A stretch of 64,000 nt of DNA from Dolomedes plantarius (taxonomy: Eukaryota > Arthropoda > Arachnida > Araneae > Dolomedidae), in the NCBI GenBank assembly GCA_907164885.2, contig OU015503.1, forward strand, positions 63,438,222 to 63,502,221, given 5' to 3'. Position numbers and translations under genes: made by a program. The notes below the pieces were generated by a model. The model made no database searches and had not been told where the DNA came from. It saw only the letters and a program-made list of their open reading frames with translations. Of the stretch, positions 11,786 to 23,425 are shown one piece after another. How positions within the stretch are numbered: the first letter of the stretch is position 1; every line of letters begins with the position of its first letter.

Positions 11786-12975
11786 TTGGGTGGTTATAAT
11801 TAAACTTCCCCTATAAACGGCATCCTACAGCAAAAACGGGTGAACGGAATGCAACGAAATTTTGAATATGGGCTATACACGAGATGCGCTCACGGAATTT
11901 CGAAAAAAATAGTTCCAAAATGTCCATCAGAGGGCGCCTTTTCGGGAAAAAATGAAATTTAACACAATAAACGACCAAAAGGGAATACAGAAACAATATT
12001 AACATTTATTGACTAGTTTCTGATCACTTTGTCATCGAACGACATTAAATAAAGGTAAGGAAATAAATAACAGTACACCTTTGCTGTTTGAGAAGAAAAG
12101 AAAACAGTTGAGTTTGCAGAAACAGGTACAGATTAGGGCGTAATGTCACAAGAGGCGCTAGTTGTTAATTGTGTCCAGGACAATGTAAGGAAAGGTTAAT
12201 GTTTTCCTTACATCACGCTTCATGTGCGAAGCATCACAACTGATCCGTTACGATCTGCTGTGGAACACACTGTCCATTGCCATCAAACTTTGCAGGTGAC
12301 TGACGGTGGTCAGATTGAGCACCTTTCCTTACATCGTCCTGAACACGATTGACAACTGCTCATTTCGTTATAATCTGTACCTGTTTCTGCAAACTCAACT
12401 GTCTTTTTCCTCAAACACCAAAGGCGTACTGTTATTTATTTCCTTACCTTTATTTAATGCGGTTCGATGACAAGGTGATCAAAAACTTTTGAATAAATGA
12501 GGCGGTGAAAGGCAAAGTGGTGTAAGTCAGTAAGTCAAGTGGTGTAAGTCAAAAGAGTTTAACTGCCAAAAATACAAAAAAACTCCACCATAAATTGAAC
12601 AAATTATAATTCATAACAATTATTACAATATTGCAAATAATAACTATTTACAATTCCACCATAAATTGAACATGGAGATTACATATTTGACCCCAAATGA
12701 AAAAAGTTGAAAATGTGACTTACACCACTTTGCCTTTCAACGCCTCAAATGTTGAAATTGTTTATGTATTCCATTTTGGTCTTTTATTTTGTTAAATTTG
12801 ATGTTTTTCCATGAAAAGAGCTCTCTGGGGAACATTTTTGAGCTAAATTTTTTTTTTGAAAATCCGTGAGCGCATCTACGAAATATAGCCCATATACGAA
12901 ATTTCGTTGTATTCCGTTCACCCGTTTGCGCTGTAGGATGCCGTTTATTGGGGAAGTTTAATTATAACCATCCCG
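11786..12975. mobile_element. TA-flanked long-inverted-repeat element, about 1.19 kb
   Basis: Left and right arms of several hundred bp are inverted copies. Outer arms share GGTTATAATTAAACTTCCCC and GGCATCCTACAGC; inner arms share the AAACAGGTACAGATTA region. The flanks are TA (11784-11785 and 12976-12977). The shorter element at 5864-6162 has the same design. A second element is nested in the right arm (12499-12746). No ORF is supported. Confidence 0.8.
12499..12746. mobile_element. Nested 248-bp MITE
   Basis: Terminal inverted repeats GAGGCG(G/T)TGAAAGGCAAA extend through GTGGTGTAAGTCA, about 29 bp in all. The host element's opposite arm supplies the empty site, and comparison gives a 4-bp duplication AAAT (12495-12498 and 12747-12750); a 2-bp reading is possible if the repeat starts at TGAGGCG. 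The superfamily is not assigned. Confidence 0.8.
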
Positions 12976-13383
12976 TATATTATTCCATAAAATATGACAA
13001 CACGCAGGTATTTTGCGTGTATAACATTGTACATTCAACAGGGAGTACTAAAATTTTGATGTATCAAAATATACTTGAAGACAGACCTACTATAACTTAT
13101 TTCTAACGCCAGGATAAGAAATGAGGAAATCGAAGAATTCCAAATTTTTACTTCTTCATCGATAGTACCGGTAAAATATTAGAGAAGTATTTCACAGAAG
13201 GTTTTGGGAAATTATGTGAAAATGCTGAAACCAGTCTATCTATTCAATGGGTTATGTAAGAGATCTATCGCAGATCTTTAAATGCAATATCCAAAAGGTT
13301 CAGCTGCACTGTTTGTACACAAAACACTTTGATTAAATATATTACAGGATAATGTCCCTTTAAATGATTGTTTGTTGCCTGAC

Positions 13384-13481
13384 GTGATATTTTCAAGAGC
13401 ATCATTTGCAGTGGCGGTCAAGTCGGGATTCAGATTGTCAATAGAATGATAATCCAGTATAAATAGAACACAAGGCTGTTG
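13384..13481 (-). pseudogene. Exon remnant E3, third copy
   Basis: This copy has the TTAG acceptor at 13482-13483 and a GT donor at 13383-13382 (GTCAGG). It contains SIDNLNPDLTATANDALENI on the minus strand in the splice-defined region, but the frame across the exon start differs from the first copy, so indels have accumulated. A 47-bp tandem duplication lies outside it at about 13567-13660. Confidence 0.45.
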
Positions 13482-13729
13482 CTAAGACAAACCTGTCACA
13501 CATAAATAGGATATATCACTGTACAACACGAAAAATATCCTTCAGATTAAAATGCGTGTTTCTTGTCTATTTTTGATTGAAAATAACGAATCTGTAATAA
13601 TTTTTTGTTTACCATACACCATAACGAATCTGTAATAATTTTTTGTTTACCATACACCATTTCCCCCCAATTTCACATTTTAGCAATGGGAATCTAAACT
13701 GTACGGCAAGCTCAGCTACACAAAGTAAA

Positions 13730-15357
13730 TTTATTTAGAAGACGACAAAGCCATTTTGGGGACTATTTTGCAGAGAAAGAAGACATCGTATATTGCTGTG
13801 CTGTGAATGGCCTATTTCAGGCATGAGGACATGAACATAATCCTTCAGAATGGCGCTTGTTTATTGACTCGTCGAAACGTATTCTCAAAGCAGTGTTCCT
13901 CCATGTAGGCAATGTTTGTCTGTCTGTTCCTGTAGCATATTGTACAAATACAAGGAAAATTACGAAGTTATGAATGCTATACTGAAGTTAATTGAGTACA
14001 CTACATTCAAATGGGTGGAGATTTGAAAGTCATTGGGATATTAACAGGCATGCACCAGGGATACACTAAATTCTGCTGCTTTCTCTGTGAATGGGACAGC
14101 AGTGACAAAAAAAATCACTACATCCGTAAACAGTGGCCTCCAAGAATAAACTTCATTCCTTGCACCAAAAACATATCAGATGAACCACTTGTGAATCCAC
14201 AATATGTCTTTCTTCCACCATTGCACAATAAACTCGGTTTGATGAAAATACAGTCGAACCTCCATATATCGAACTTCCACATATCGAAATTTTCTATATA
14301 TCGAACTCTTAGCAAATCTCCATGTTCATTACATAGAAAAATTGTTTCTATATATCGAAAAAATCTCTATATATCGAAATTCTTTTCAAGACAAATTGGG
14401 ATATTTTATTCCACTTTAGAATAAAATCTCCCAATTTTTGGCATTTGAACCAATATATCGTGGACTTCAATTCGCGTAAAATGTCCCTGATTAAGTATTT
14501 AGTGGACTGAATAAATACGAACATTTCTTTGAACTTTCCCCAAAACTGGCTGTTCAGCAAGATATTCGTAGTTTTTTTTAAAAAGAATGTAACTGTGATC
14601 ATTGCAACCACTGTCTGGATTATTGTTTTTCTAAAGGTATGTAGTACTCAATAAATATTTCATATTAATTAATTTTTTAGTTATTAACTTTCATTTAATG
14701 GGATTCGCATATAAATTAGAAATGGAGTTTCGTGTACGAAAATTAGCTTTAATTTTTTTAGGAGAATTATGATAAAACTCAGCTCAATTCTATATATCGA
14801 ATTTTTTTCCGGCAATTTGCTACTTCGATATATGGAGGTTTGACTGTATTTGTAAAATTTCTGAACAGAGAAGGAGTGGCTTTCTTGCATCTCAGGAACA
14901 AATTCAAAAATTCAAGTGAGCCAAAGGTAAAAGAAGGGGTTTTTATTGGTCCATAAATTTAAGCAGTCTTTCATGATGAAGAGTTGGAAAATAAACTGTC
15001 ACAAATAGAAAAAGGAAGAATGACTGGCATTAAAATCTGTGTGCTCACGTTTCCTAAGAAATGGGAAAACCGAAAACTATGAACATTTTGTTGATGACAT
15101 GGTGAAATGTTTTCGTATTATAGGTTGCAAAATGTCTTTAAAACTACGCATTTTTGACTCACATGGACTTCTTTTCTGAAAGCATTGACGGAATTAGTGA
15201 TGAGCATGAGGAAAGGTTTCACCAGGACATCTCTATGTTTGAAAAGCGTTTCAGTGGACGATGGAATGGAAACATGCTAGCTGAATATTGCTGGTCTGTT
15301 ATCAGAGACACACCAATACATGTCTACAAGAGGAAACGGTCAATTAAATCATTTTAG
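13730..15357 (+). pseudogene. Degraded repetitive arthropod protein of unknown function, split by a MITE
   Basis: Segments in order: HNPSEWRLFIDSSK and KAVFLHVGNV (13833-13920); MGGDLKVIGIL, GYTKFCCFLCEWDS and PPLHNKLGLM (14011-14248); after the inserted element, FVKFLNREGVAFL and KEGVFIGP followed by a stop (14849-14953); and a C-terminal block with SDEHEERFHQDI, FEKRF and YCWSVIRDT (15154-15357). I recognise this as a protein that recurs in many arthropod genomes and behaves like mobile-element coding sequence, but I cannot name its superfamily. The CxxC and ERFHQD motifs are conserved features as I recall them. Several frameshifts and stops make it inactive. Confidence 0.7.
14251..14846. 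mobile_element. Tigger/pogo-type MITE, about 596 bp
   Basis: The ends CAGTCGAACCTCCATATATC and its inverted match (ending GGAGGTTTGACTG) are flanked by TA (14249-14250 and 14847-14848). ATATATCGAA motifs repeat near both ends. It splits a coding sequence: the residues before (KLGLM) and after (FVKFLNREG) are contiguous in the intact family. No ORF is supported. Confidence 0.88.
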
Positions 15358-15607
15358 TGTTTGTGTTTTCTATAATCAAGTATCTGCTACATTTTTCTGT
15401 AACCAATTTGTATAAATATGAGAAGTGGGTCTCCTACAAAAACGGTACGCGATGGACCATTTTGGTTTTGATATATGAATAAAGCACCTTTTGTTTAAAC
15501 AGAATCACATAGTTTCATCTAAAGGACAGAAAAAAAGTTCAAATTTGTTGTACAGTGAACCATACATTCATTGATTCTGTCGCATAGATTAGAGACGATG
15601 AATTTAA

Positions 15608-16510
15608 GGTGACTGCTTACGTTCGGAACCATTTTTTTAAAAATTGTTTTTTTAAGGATTTTTTAGTCTCTTATGGTAAAACAGCATTTAAAAATAAAAA
15701 ATAAAAAAAACCTTTCCTCTAAATACCATACTTATTTATAAATTGGTCATTTTGAAATAATTTTTAATGAAATTTAGCTAAAACGCCTATCACTCTGAAC
15801 AAAATTGTAATGCTACTATTTTAATTTCCTTCTTACACATGATACATATAACAGTTATCTTCAAAATGACCTACAATCTAAGATGAAATTTTAAAATGCA
15901 AAAATAATACAGACAATTTTATGTTCCAATATGAAAATTTTCCCCGATTCTTCATTCTTTTCCTTATAAAAACAGCCCCAAACAAAAAACTATCTATTAT
16001 ACATCAATTATTGTACGTCAGTTCATTAACAATAGCATCTAAAACATGTCCTGAAAATTTTATCAAATTATATGCATTATTATGTGAAATATCATGATAA
16101 CGGTAGAGATTTGTGCTAAAAAACATAATTCTGAGAAAAACGCCTTTAAAGTTGTTTGTCACTTCAATTTTGTATTAGACGATGTTTATTAAAATAGCTA
16201 TAACTCTGCTTCTAATTGATGTAGAATCAAAATCTAAGCGGTTTTGAAAAGAGAAAAGATTGAATTACAAGATTCTTGTAAAAAATAAAATTGACCAAAA
16301 TAGTCAAAAAAATGGACGCATTTAAAGTTGTTTGTCACTTCAATTTTGTATTAGACGATGTTTATTAAAATAGCTATAACTCTTCTAATTGAAGTAGAAT
16401 AAAAATCAAAACGGTTTTGAAAAGAGAAAACATTGGTTTACAAGATTCTTGCAAAATATGAAGTTGACCAAAATAGTCAAAAAATGTCATTTTCAACGTA
16501 GGCAGTCACC
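15608..16510. mobile_element. piggyBac-like MITE, about 903 bp, TTAA target
   Basis: The inverted termini GGTGACTGC(T/C)TACGTT are flanked by TTAA on both sides (15604-15607 and 16511-16514). The unoccupied paralogue at 395-425 has a single TTAA. TTAA targeting is the piggyBac rule. The right half contains a direct duplication of about 176 bp (16141-16316 and 16317-16492). No transposase. Confidence 0.85.
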
Positions 16511-16514
16511 TTAA

Positions 16515-16751
16515 GCATATTAAAATTTTTACCTGTAGATCGATGGCTACTAGTTAAAGTATAGAGATATATTTGAGCAATACTTTTTTGGAGGGGGGAG
16601 TGGCATACTAACATGGCATTGATCAAGTAGGAGGCTCCCCAGAACAGAGACCTCTCATTGTACGTCGAGAGGTTGACGTTCGCCACATCCGCAAACGACT
16701 GTTGCTTGGGGTGCAAAATTTTTGGTAGTGAGGACTGCGCCCGCGCTGTCT
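16515..16751 (-). pseudogene. Exon remnants E1 and E2, fourth copy (best preserved)
   Basis: E1 (16613-16751, minus) follows a CAG acceptor and is open throughout: ARAQSSLPKILHPKQ, then FADVANVNLSTYNERS, then GASYLINA, ending at AT|GTTAGT. After an intron of about 65 bp, E2 starts at 16546 (RSTGKNFNML) and is cut by the TTAA element, its remainder resuming at 15584-15603 (FIVSNLC). The splice architecture matches the other copies. I cannot assign a function; similarity to a known protein is not visible to me. Confidence 0.5.
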
Positions 16752-17020
16752 CTGATTTACAATAAGGCAGCAATTATTCACTGACTGAGTAAAATATTCA
16801 TAGGCATCTCGCACACCTAGTAAGCTTTCTGGAGTATTTGTCAGGAAGGAGAGAAGATCTCGTATTCCACGATGGGTTCCTTTTGAGAAAAAAAGGAAAT
16901 ATTTAATTTAGTTTTAACTCATGTTTCTGATTTTTTCAAGAATACATTCACAAATACGACTACTCACACCCTTGAGTGAAGTGATTTTGCTCCCGATAAG
17001 TATGCTTCCTTTATACATGA

Positions 17021-17500
17021 CTAGCGGCCCGTCCCGACTTTGTCCGGGTTGAACAAAGTACTATACCAATACATTTCCAGTTGATAGCCAATAAATTGTA
17101 AATCTTTTTTTACCTTAATAATAACCTAAATAATACCTTAAATTAATTTTATGTTAGTTAATAATTAAAATAAATTTTTTAAAAGCAAAAGGCGTGCCGG
17201 ACAAAGGCTAGGTTCGAACCGCTAGCGTCGGAACAGAAGCCCACCGCGATAGCACCACGATAAGGATCGTTGAAATCTTCGGAACAAATACCGGTAGAAG
17301 ACAGTAGCAGAAACAATGGAGATTGTTAGGATTAAGCCCCTAACTTTATTTCTACTGATCAAATATACATAATATATAGCCTATGTCCATCTGGAATAAT
17401 GTACTTTTCAAACAGTGAAAGAATTTTTCAAATAGGTACAGTGGTTCTGAAGATTACCCTCCACGTACAAAATCGCTCTCTCTTTATATATAAGTATAGA
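17021..17500 (+). mobile_element. Helitron-like element, second subfamily
   Basis: It starts CTAGCGGCCCGTCCCGACTT and ends TTTATATATAAGTATAGA, with A on the left and T on the right as in the other copies. The head has the same hairpin-forming CCCG...CGGG layout as 1290 but different bases. The right flank matches the array text near 6650. No coding sequence. Confidence 0.55.
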
Positions 17501-18040
17501 TAGATAGTGATAAAACCGTGATAACTGTGAAATATAAACTTTGAAAACTGTGAAATATGTGAAAGGTACCATGCTGTATTTTCATTTACCGGGATTATCA
17601 CTAAAAAGGAAATGCATTTTCAAACCATTTTTCCTCATATTCTCGTTAGTTCCTCTGTAAAAATCAGTCGAAATACACAACAGCGTTAATAACATAAACA
17701 GATCTCCTCCGTTATACTTAATTTCACCGTTTGCTTATATATATATCGAAGTTTTTTCTTCGATACGATATTCTGTCATTTCTCTCCTCTCTTATTAAGT
17801 AAGTTAATTTGGGAAACGTTTATTTATTTCTTCATACGTTTACATTAATCACACCTTGTAGTTGAAAATACACTTTTTAAAATTATATTTTTACTTTGTA
17901 AAAGTAGAAAATAAAAAATGGAACAGAATACTTGACTATTTTCTACGAATAAAAAAGAAGAGTATAAAGAATATTAAAAACCTGAATATAAAGTGGGATT
18001 GAAATTTGAAGTAATATTGACCTCAATAATAATTATATAA

Positions 18041-18660
18041 CAATTGAAGAGCGGAAGAAAATTAAACACAACAAAATTAAATCAATGTTCTGGATCCTGA
18101 TTTTTAAATTTTGGGCTCTTCTAGGTGGCAGCACCATTCAGCGACCAGACTCTTTGAACTCTTTTCAACTACATCATCTTAACTTTATTCCATTTGCTCC
18201 TGACATAGAATGGTGGTTCGCGTTCTGAGATGCCCCGCAGTGGACTTGGGTTCTACGTATAAAGCTTGGTCATTTTCGTGTAGTTCCGCTCATAGGGAAC
18301 AATGCTGGCTCATCTATATGGTGTTGCCTTAATAAATTATGGTGTTGCCTCAATTGAAGAGCGGAAGAAAATTAAACACAACGAAATTAAAGCAATGTTC
18401 TGGATCCTGATTTTTAAATTTTGGGCTCTTCTAGGTGGCAGCACCATTCAGCGACCAAACTCTTTGAACTCTTTTCAAATACATCATCTTAACTTTATTC
18501 CATTTGCTCCTGACATAGAATGGTGGTTCGCGTTCTGAGATGCCCCGCAGTGGACTTGGGTTCTACGTATAAAGCTTGGTCATTTTCGTGTAGTTCCGCT
18601 CATAGGGAACAATGCTGGCTCATCTATACGGTGTTGCCTTAATAAAGTAGCCAGAAAATT
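18041..18660 (+). repeat. 310-bp tandem duplication
   Basis: The block starting near ATTGAAGAGCGGAAGAAAAT occurs twice at 310-bp spacing with almost no differences, so it is much younger than the array that contains it. Each copy includes a stretch resembling the body of the tRNA-type SINE at 36933 (a CATAGGGAACAATGCTGGCT segment), so an old SINE is probably buried here and at 7375-7500. Confidence 0.8.
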
Positions 18661-18781
18661 TCGCCGTCCTTCGTGGGCCCAATGTCAGAGAAGTACCTAC
18701 GGTCAGAGACAAGTGCCTGCCCCATTGAAAAAAAACTTTATTATATTTTGAATGAAAGAAGTATAATTTTTTTAACAACAA

Positions 18782-19293
18782 TCTATATATATATAACAGT
18801 TCCGTAACTGTCTCATTCATTCACTGACTGACTGACTGACTGACATACAACGCACAGACCAAACCACTGGACCTAAAGGGCTGAAATTTTGCATGGCGAT
18901 TCTTCTAATAGTGTAGGGGTGCACTAAGAAAGATTTTTCAAAAATTCTTCTTAGATTTTTTAAAATTAAAATTTTAAGCTGTTTTTAAACTTTTTTTACG
19001 TTTGCATTTAAAATAATACATTGAGGGTTATAAAATTTATATCACGAGAAAGATCATAAAAATTCCTTCAAAATGAAATTTTTTTCGAATTTTTACCTCC
19101 ATTTCCTGATTTTTGGTGAATTTTTAAAATTAATTTTCAGAATTTAATTTATTAAATGCTGATCACGGGATTCCTTTTTCTCGCACTTTGGATAAATTTA
19201 TCGTCACGTGCGTAACAACTACATAGACAAAAAAAAATTGTTTCTTTCTAATGCAGCAGACGATTGGATACTATCAAAAAAATATCCCTCACG

Positions 19294-19335
<42 letters not shown>

Positions 19336-21997
19336 TAGCTTTATATACCCGGCGTTGCACGGGTGAACCCTTAATAAAGCTTACTTGTATGATATGTATA
19401 TTTGTATTTTATGGCAATCTATACCCCTCTCCACTGGTCATCATCCCATCAGCATATTATAATAACCCCCCCCCCCTTCCCCATGCTAATGTCAGCATTA
19501 AAATGTTTCTTTCAATTTTGATAACCCACTGGATCCCGGCAATTCGAGGAGTTTGAGGGCTTCCCCGTAAACCCTTGTGAAAATCGCCGGTTTCATAAAC
19601 AAAGAATTACCTGACGTTGCCCAGGATAATAAAAATGAATGGAGTTAACCTGAGCTCTAGATGTATATGTACTAACAACCGAAATATATACAATTCACAC
19701 ACACACACACACACTTTTCCACACTTCATTTAATTAAGATTGATCTCTCTCTTTTCTCCTACCACCAATTTGGTGTTCAAAATGGTGATATATAGGAAAT
19801 ATAAATTATTCGATTGTTTCTAGCAATTTTTTCAAAATCTAAAGCGAATGTCGAAAAATCGTGACATTGATCGTGTTTCTTACATTTTAAATCAAGAATC
19901 TTATGGATATCTGTTTCCTTCTTTGAGATATGACGGAATATGTAAAAAACACGTAAAAACACGTTAAGCCCCCCCTCCCCGTCCCCTGGGGCCAAATTTT
20001 AAAAAATCCTGAAATTGGATTTAAGGTATTCGTGTTCCTTACATTTTAAAGTAAGAATCTTATGGACATCAATTTCCTTCTTTGAGATACGAAAGAATAT
20101 GTAAAAAACACGTTTTCCCCCCCTCCCCCCCTTGGGGGGCGATTTTTGAAAAATCGCTTCTTAAATGACGCCTTCAGCCCAAAAGTAATAAGCTCTTAAA
20201 ATTTGATATCTGTATCTCCAATAGTTTTTGCTGGGTGTTGATTTCTTTATATATATAGATAAAACACGTAAGAACACGTTTAGCCCCCCTCTCCCCCTTG
20301 GGAGACGAATTTTGAAAAATCCTGAAATTGGTTTTTAGGTATTCATGTTTCTTACATTTTAAAGCAATAATCTTATGGATATCGATTTTCTTCTTTGAGA
20401 TATAAAGGCATATGTAAAAAACACGTTTTACCCCCCTCCCCCCCTTGGGGGGGCGAATTTTGAAAAATCCTGAAATTGGTTTTTAGGTATTTATGTTCCT
20501 TACATTTTAAAGCAAGAATCTTATGGATATCTGTTTTCTTCTTCGAGATATGAAGGAAAATGTGATAAAACACGTAAAAACACGTTTTTTCCCCCTCCCC
20601 CCCCTGGGGGCCTAATTTTGAAAAATCCTGAAATTGGTTTTTAGGTATTCATGTTACTTACATTTTAAAGCAAGAATGTTATGGATATCAATATCCTTCT
20701 TTGAGATATGAAGGAATATGTAAAAAACACGTTTTGCCCCCCTCCCCCTCTTGGGGGGCGAATTTTGAAAAATCGCTTCTTAAATGACGCCTTCAGCACA
20801 AAAGTAATAAGCTCCTAAAATTTGATATCTGTATCTCCAATAGTTTTTGCTGGACGTTGATACGTGTATGTATATACTAGTTTGTGCGTATTTTAGCAAC
20901 ACGAAATAAGCCATAAACTGTGCATTTGAATTTTTTGTCATAATGTAATATGTCAATAATAATTAGTTGTACTTTTTCATTTGAAATATTAAAGCATTGT
21001 ACTTAGATAAAAATTCAGATTTTTTTAAATTTGATTTTCTTTCTAAACAATTATTAAATACATTCATTATTATACTTAAATTAACTATAATACAATAATA
21101 TGTATATTTGTACCTGATTTAGATACTATTTATCATTTGAAATATTTAAGTATTTTTACTTTGTTAAAACCTGAGGTACACATAAGTGTACCTAAAATTA
21201 TTGGCCCCCTAACAGTAAAATTGATGTTTTCTCTATTTTATTATGACTTATGAAGGTAAAACAGAAATTTGGAACTGTTAAATATTTTTTTGAAATAATC
21301 TTTTATACTTCAGTAGTGAAGAGGTTATAGACAAAATAAAGTCCAATCGTCTGCCGCATTAGCAAGAAAAAAATATTTTTTTCTCTTTTTTTTTTTTGGC
21401 ACGTGACGATAAATTTATTTAAAGTACCAGAAAAAGAAATCACGTGATCAGCATTTAATAAATTAAATTCTAAAAATTAATCTTTAAAAATTCACCAAAA
21501 ATCAGGAAATGGAGTTAAAAATTCGAAAAAAATTTCATTTTGAAGGAATTTTTATGATCTTTCTCGTGATATAAATTTCATAACCCTCAATGTATTATTT
21601 TAAATGCAAACGTAAAAAAAGTTTAAAAAACAGCTTAAATATTTAATTTTAAAAAATCTAAGAAGAATTTTTGAAAAATCTTTCTTAGTGCACCCCTACA
21701 CTATTAGAAGAATCGCCATGCAAAATTTCAGCCCTTTAGGTCCAGCGGTTTGGTCTGTGCGTTGTATGTCAGTCAGTCAGTGAATGAATGAATGAATGAA
21801 TGAATGAATGAGTCAGTTACGGAACTGTTTTATATATATAGATATATATATATATATATATTGCATCAATTGTATACACTGATCGTCGCATTTATTATAA
21901 ATATATATATTTATGTTTTGTTTGGTATTAATTGCATACATTGACCGTTGTATTTAATTTGAATGTACTCCGTAGCGAAGCACGGGTTTTCAGCTAG
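18782..21997 (-). mobile_element. Helitron-like element, reverse orientation, with internal rearrangement
   Basis: Reading minus, the head CTAGCTGAAAACCCGTGCTT is at 21997 and the tail (hairpin CAGTTACGGAACTG, then TATATAGA) is at 18782. The unoccupied array site at 8555-8580 (AACAATAATTTAATATAA) shows insertion between A and T without duplication. Inside lie a second, inverted tail segment (21310-21841) and a different Helitron-like copy (19335-20870). No Rep/helicase coding sequence. Confidence 0.65.
19335..20870 (+). mobile_element. Helitron-like element, third subfamily, with internal tandem array
   Basis: The head CTAGCTTTATATACCCGGCG continues into GTTGCACGGG (hairpin-forming). A tail-like ATATATATAGA occurs at 20259 and a related tail text (ending in the TTTGCTGG region) recurs near 20850, so one tail may have duplicated. 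From about 19860 to 20760 some six imperfect units of 150-160 bp alternate CACGTTTT-polyC-TTGGGG with ATCCTGAAATTGG and TTACATTTTAAA. No ORF. Confidence 0.5.
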
Positions 21998-22024
21998 TTT
22001 AATATAAATCGGTAAATGCTAGAG

Positions 22025-22606
22025 CAGAGGTGGGGAACTCGCGGCCTCCGTGATCTTCTTGTGCAGCCTTCAAATTATTTTAGGAATTGTTGCTATGTCA
22101 GTTATTTATAATTTAATACTATTATTTTTCGATTGTATTTCTTTATAATGTTAAATTTATTTAAAAGTACTTCTACTTTATTATTTTTATTTGAAGTGGT
22201 ATTTAAATATGTAGTTGTTTATTAAAATTTAAAAATCTGGATATATATATGTGCTTACACAAATAAAAATACCAACAGTGAAATATAAAAAATTTCAGTG
22301 ATATCTATGAATCCTATAATTTTATAAAAAAATTGATAATTAATGATTAATGTTATAACAAGTTTTTACCCTTATGTGAATACAAAAATATTTTATATTG
22401 TAACTTTTTAAGTCAAATCGTAAATAAATAAGGACTTAATTTTTTGTTGTTATTTTTCGATATAATGCACCAAATTGTTAAAACTATACTTAACTATAAT
22501 AATTTCATAAAAGTCGCATTTATAGGTACATCAACTTATGCGGCCTCCTATATTTCTACCTATTTTACATGTGGCCTCTAATGGTAAAACGGTTTCCCCA
22601 TCTTTG
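22025..22606. mobile_element. hAT-type MITE, 582 bp
   Basis: Termini CAGAGGTGGGGAA and (mirrored) TTTCCCCATCTTTG, with a perfect 8-bp duplication TGCTAGAG (22017-22024 and 22607-22614). The flanking array text joins across the insertion (compare 8585-8600). No ORF. Confidence 0.88.
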
Positions 22607-23135
22607 TGCTAGAGCATTCTCGTAATTTTTGACCTGTGCTACGTTTGCAATATTTTTCTTTAACCTATAGTTGGATTTCAATGATATCTAATTTTTTTCT
22701 AATTAGATATTTTTTCCCTCAGATGACTCACACAGCAGTGACATTCAGAGTACTTTAAAACCTCTAAAATCCTATGGTGTTTAATAAGATTGTTATATTG
22801 CCAAATGTACCATCATAAGACATTAGAAAATTGTATTTGTTAAAGGACAGCAACGAGACAGCACAGAAAAATCGAATTCGGGAAAATTTCAGAATTCCGA
22901 TTCTATGCTATCGTGTGAAAAAGGATGATGCAATAAATATCCATATCTAGGGTCCACTGGCACGAAACCTTTGTACATTTAATTCAAAATAATTTGCCCA
23001 CCAGTTAGAATAATTCAAAACTGTCTCGCTTTGAAACATTTGTTATTCATTATTCTTTTTAAAGTAATGAGAACTAATTCTGTAAACCATCCATCTCCTT
23101 ACTTTATTCCGGGACATCGGAGGTACCCAGATTAA

Positions 23136-23393
23136 GCCCGTCTGCACACGGAGCAACTCAAAAGAAACTGATAACCGACTCAAATCACAAACCAGTCCGT
23201 GATGAGTCGCAACCTATGTAATTGAATGGAGCCACGCTACATGGGAACGTTACAAACCCGTCGGACGGGTTTGTAACCAGTTGCGCCGTGCGCGTTGCTC
23301 CATTCAATTACATAGGTTGCGACTCATCACGGACTGGTTTGTGATTTGTGTCGGTTATCAGTTTCTTTTGAGTTGCTCCGTGTGCAGACGGCC
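23136..23393. mobile_element. Harbinger-like foldback MITE, 258 bp
   Basis: Almost the entire element is an inverted repeat: CCGTCTGCACACGGAGCAAC at the left is mirrored at the right, and the arms continue through GACTCATCACGGACTGG. TAA flanks both ends (23133-23135 and 23394-23396), matching the 3-bp TNA duplication of PIF/Harbinger. RNA from it would fold into a long hairpin. Confidence 0.75.
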
Positions 23394-23425
23394 TAAGACG
23401 CAGCTGCAAGTTCGGCAGGTAAATG

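Larger units (their letters stand above)
1..23135. repeat. Ancient tandem segmental array, about four diverged units
   Basis: The same ordered blocks recur with moderate divergence. Block a (near 40-190) recurs near 6485-6640 and 13295-13470. Block b (near 555-770) recurs near 8710-8870 plus 10899-10990, and near 22870-23080. Block c (near 960-1289 and 5560-5860) recurs near 11150-11785 and, in part, 16510-16800. Block d (near 6660-7500) recurs near 17505-18700. The order is kept, so this is a tandem duplication of a several-kb unit rather than scattered copies. Unit lengths now differ mainly because different mobile elements inserted in each. The stretches between the elements listed separately (6165-7504, 8486-8872, 10901-11783, 12978-13729, 16515-17020, 17501-18781, 22615-23132) are array sequence with no other gene that I can see. 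Minus-strand exon remnants are listed separately. Confidence 0.8.
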
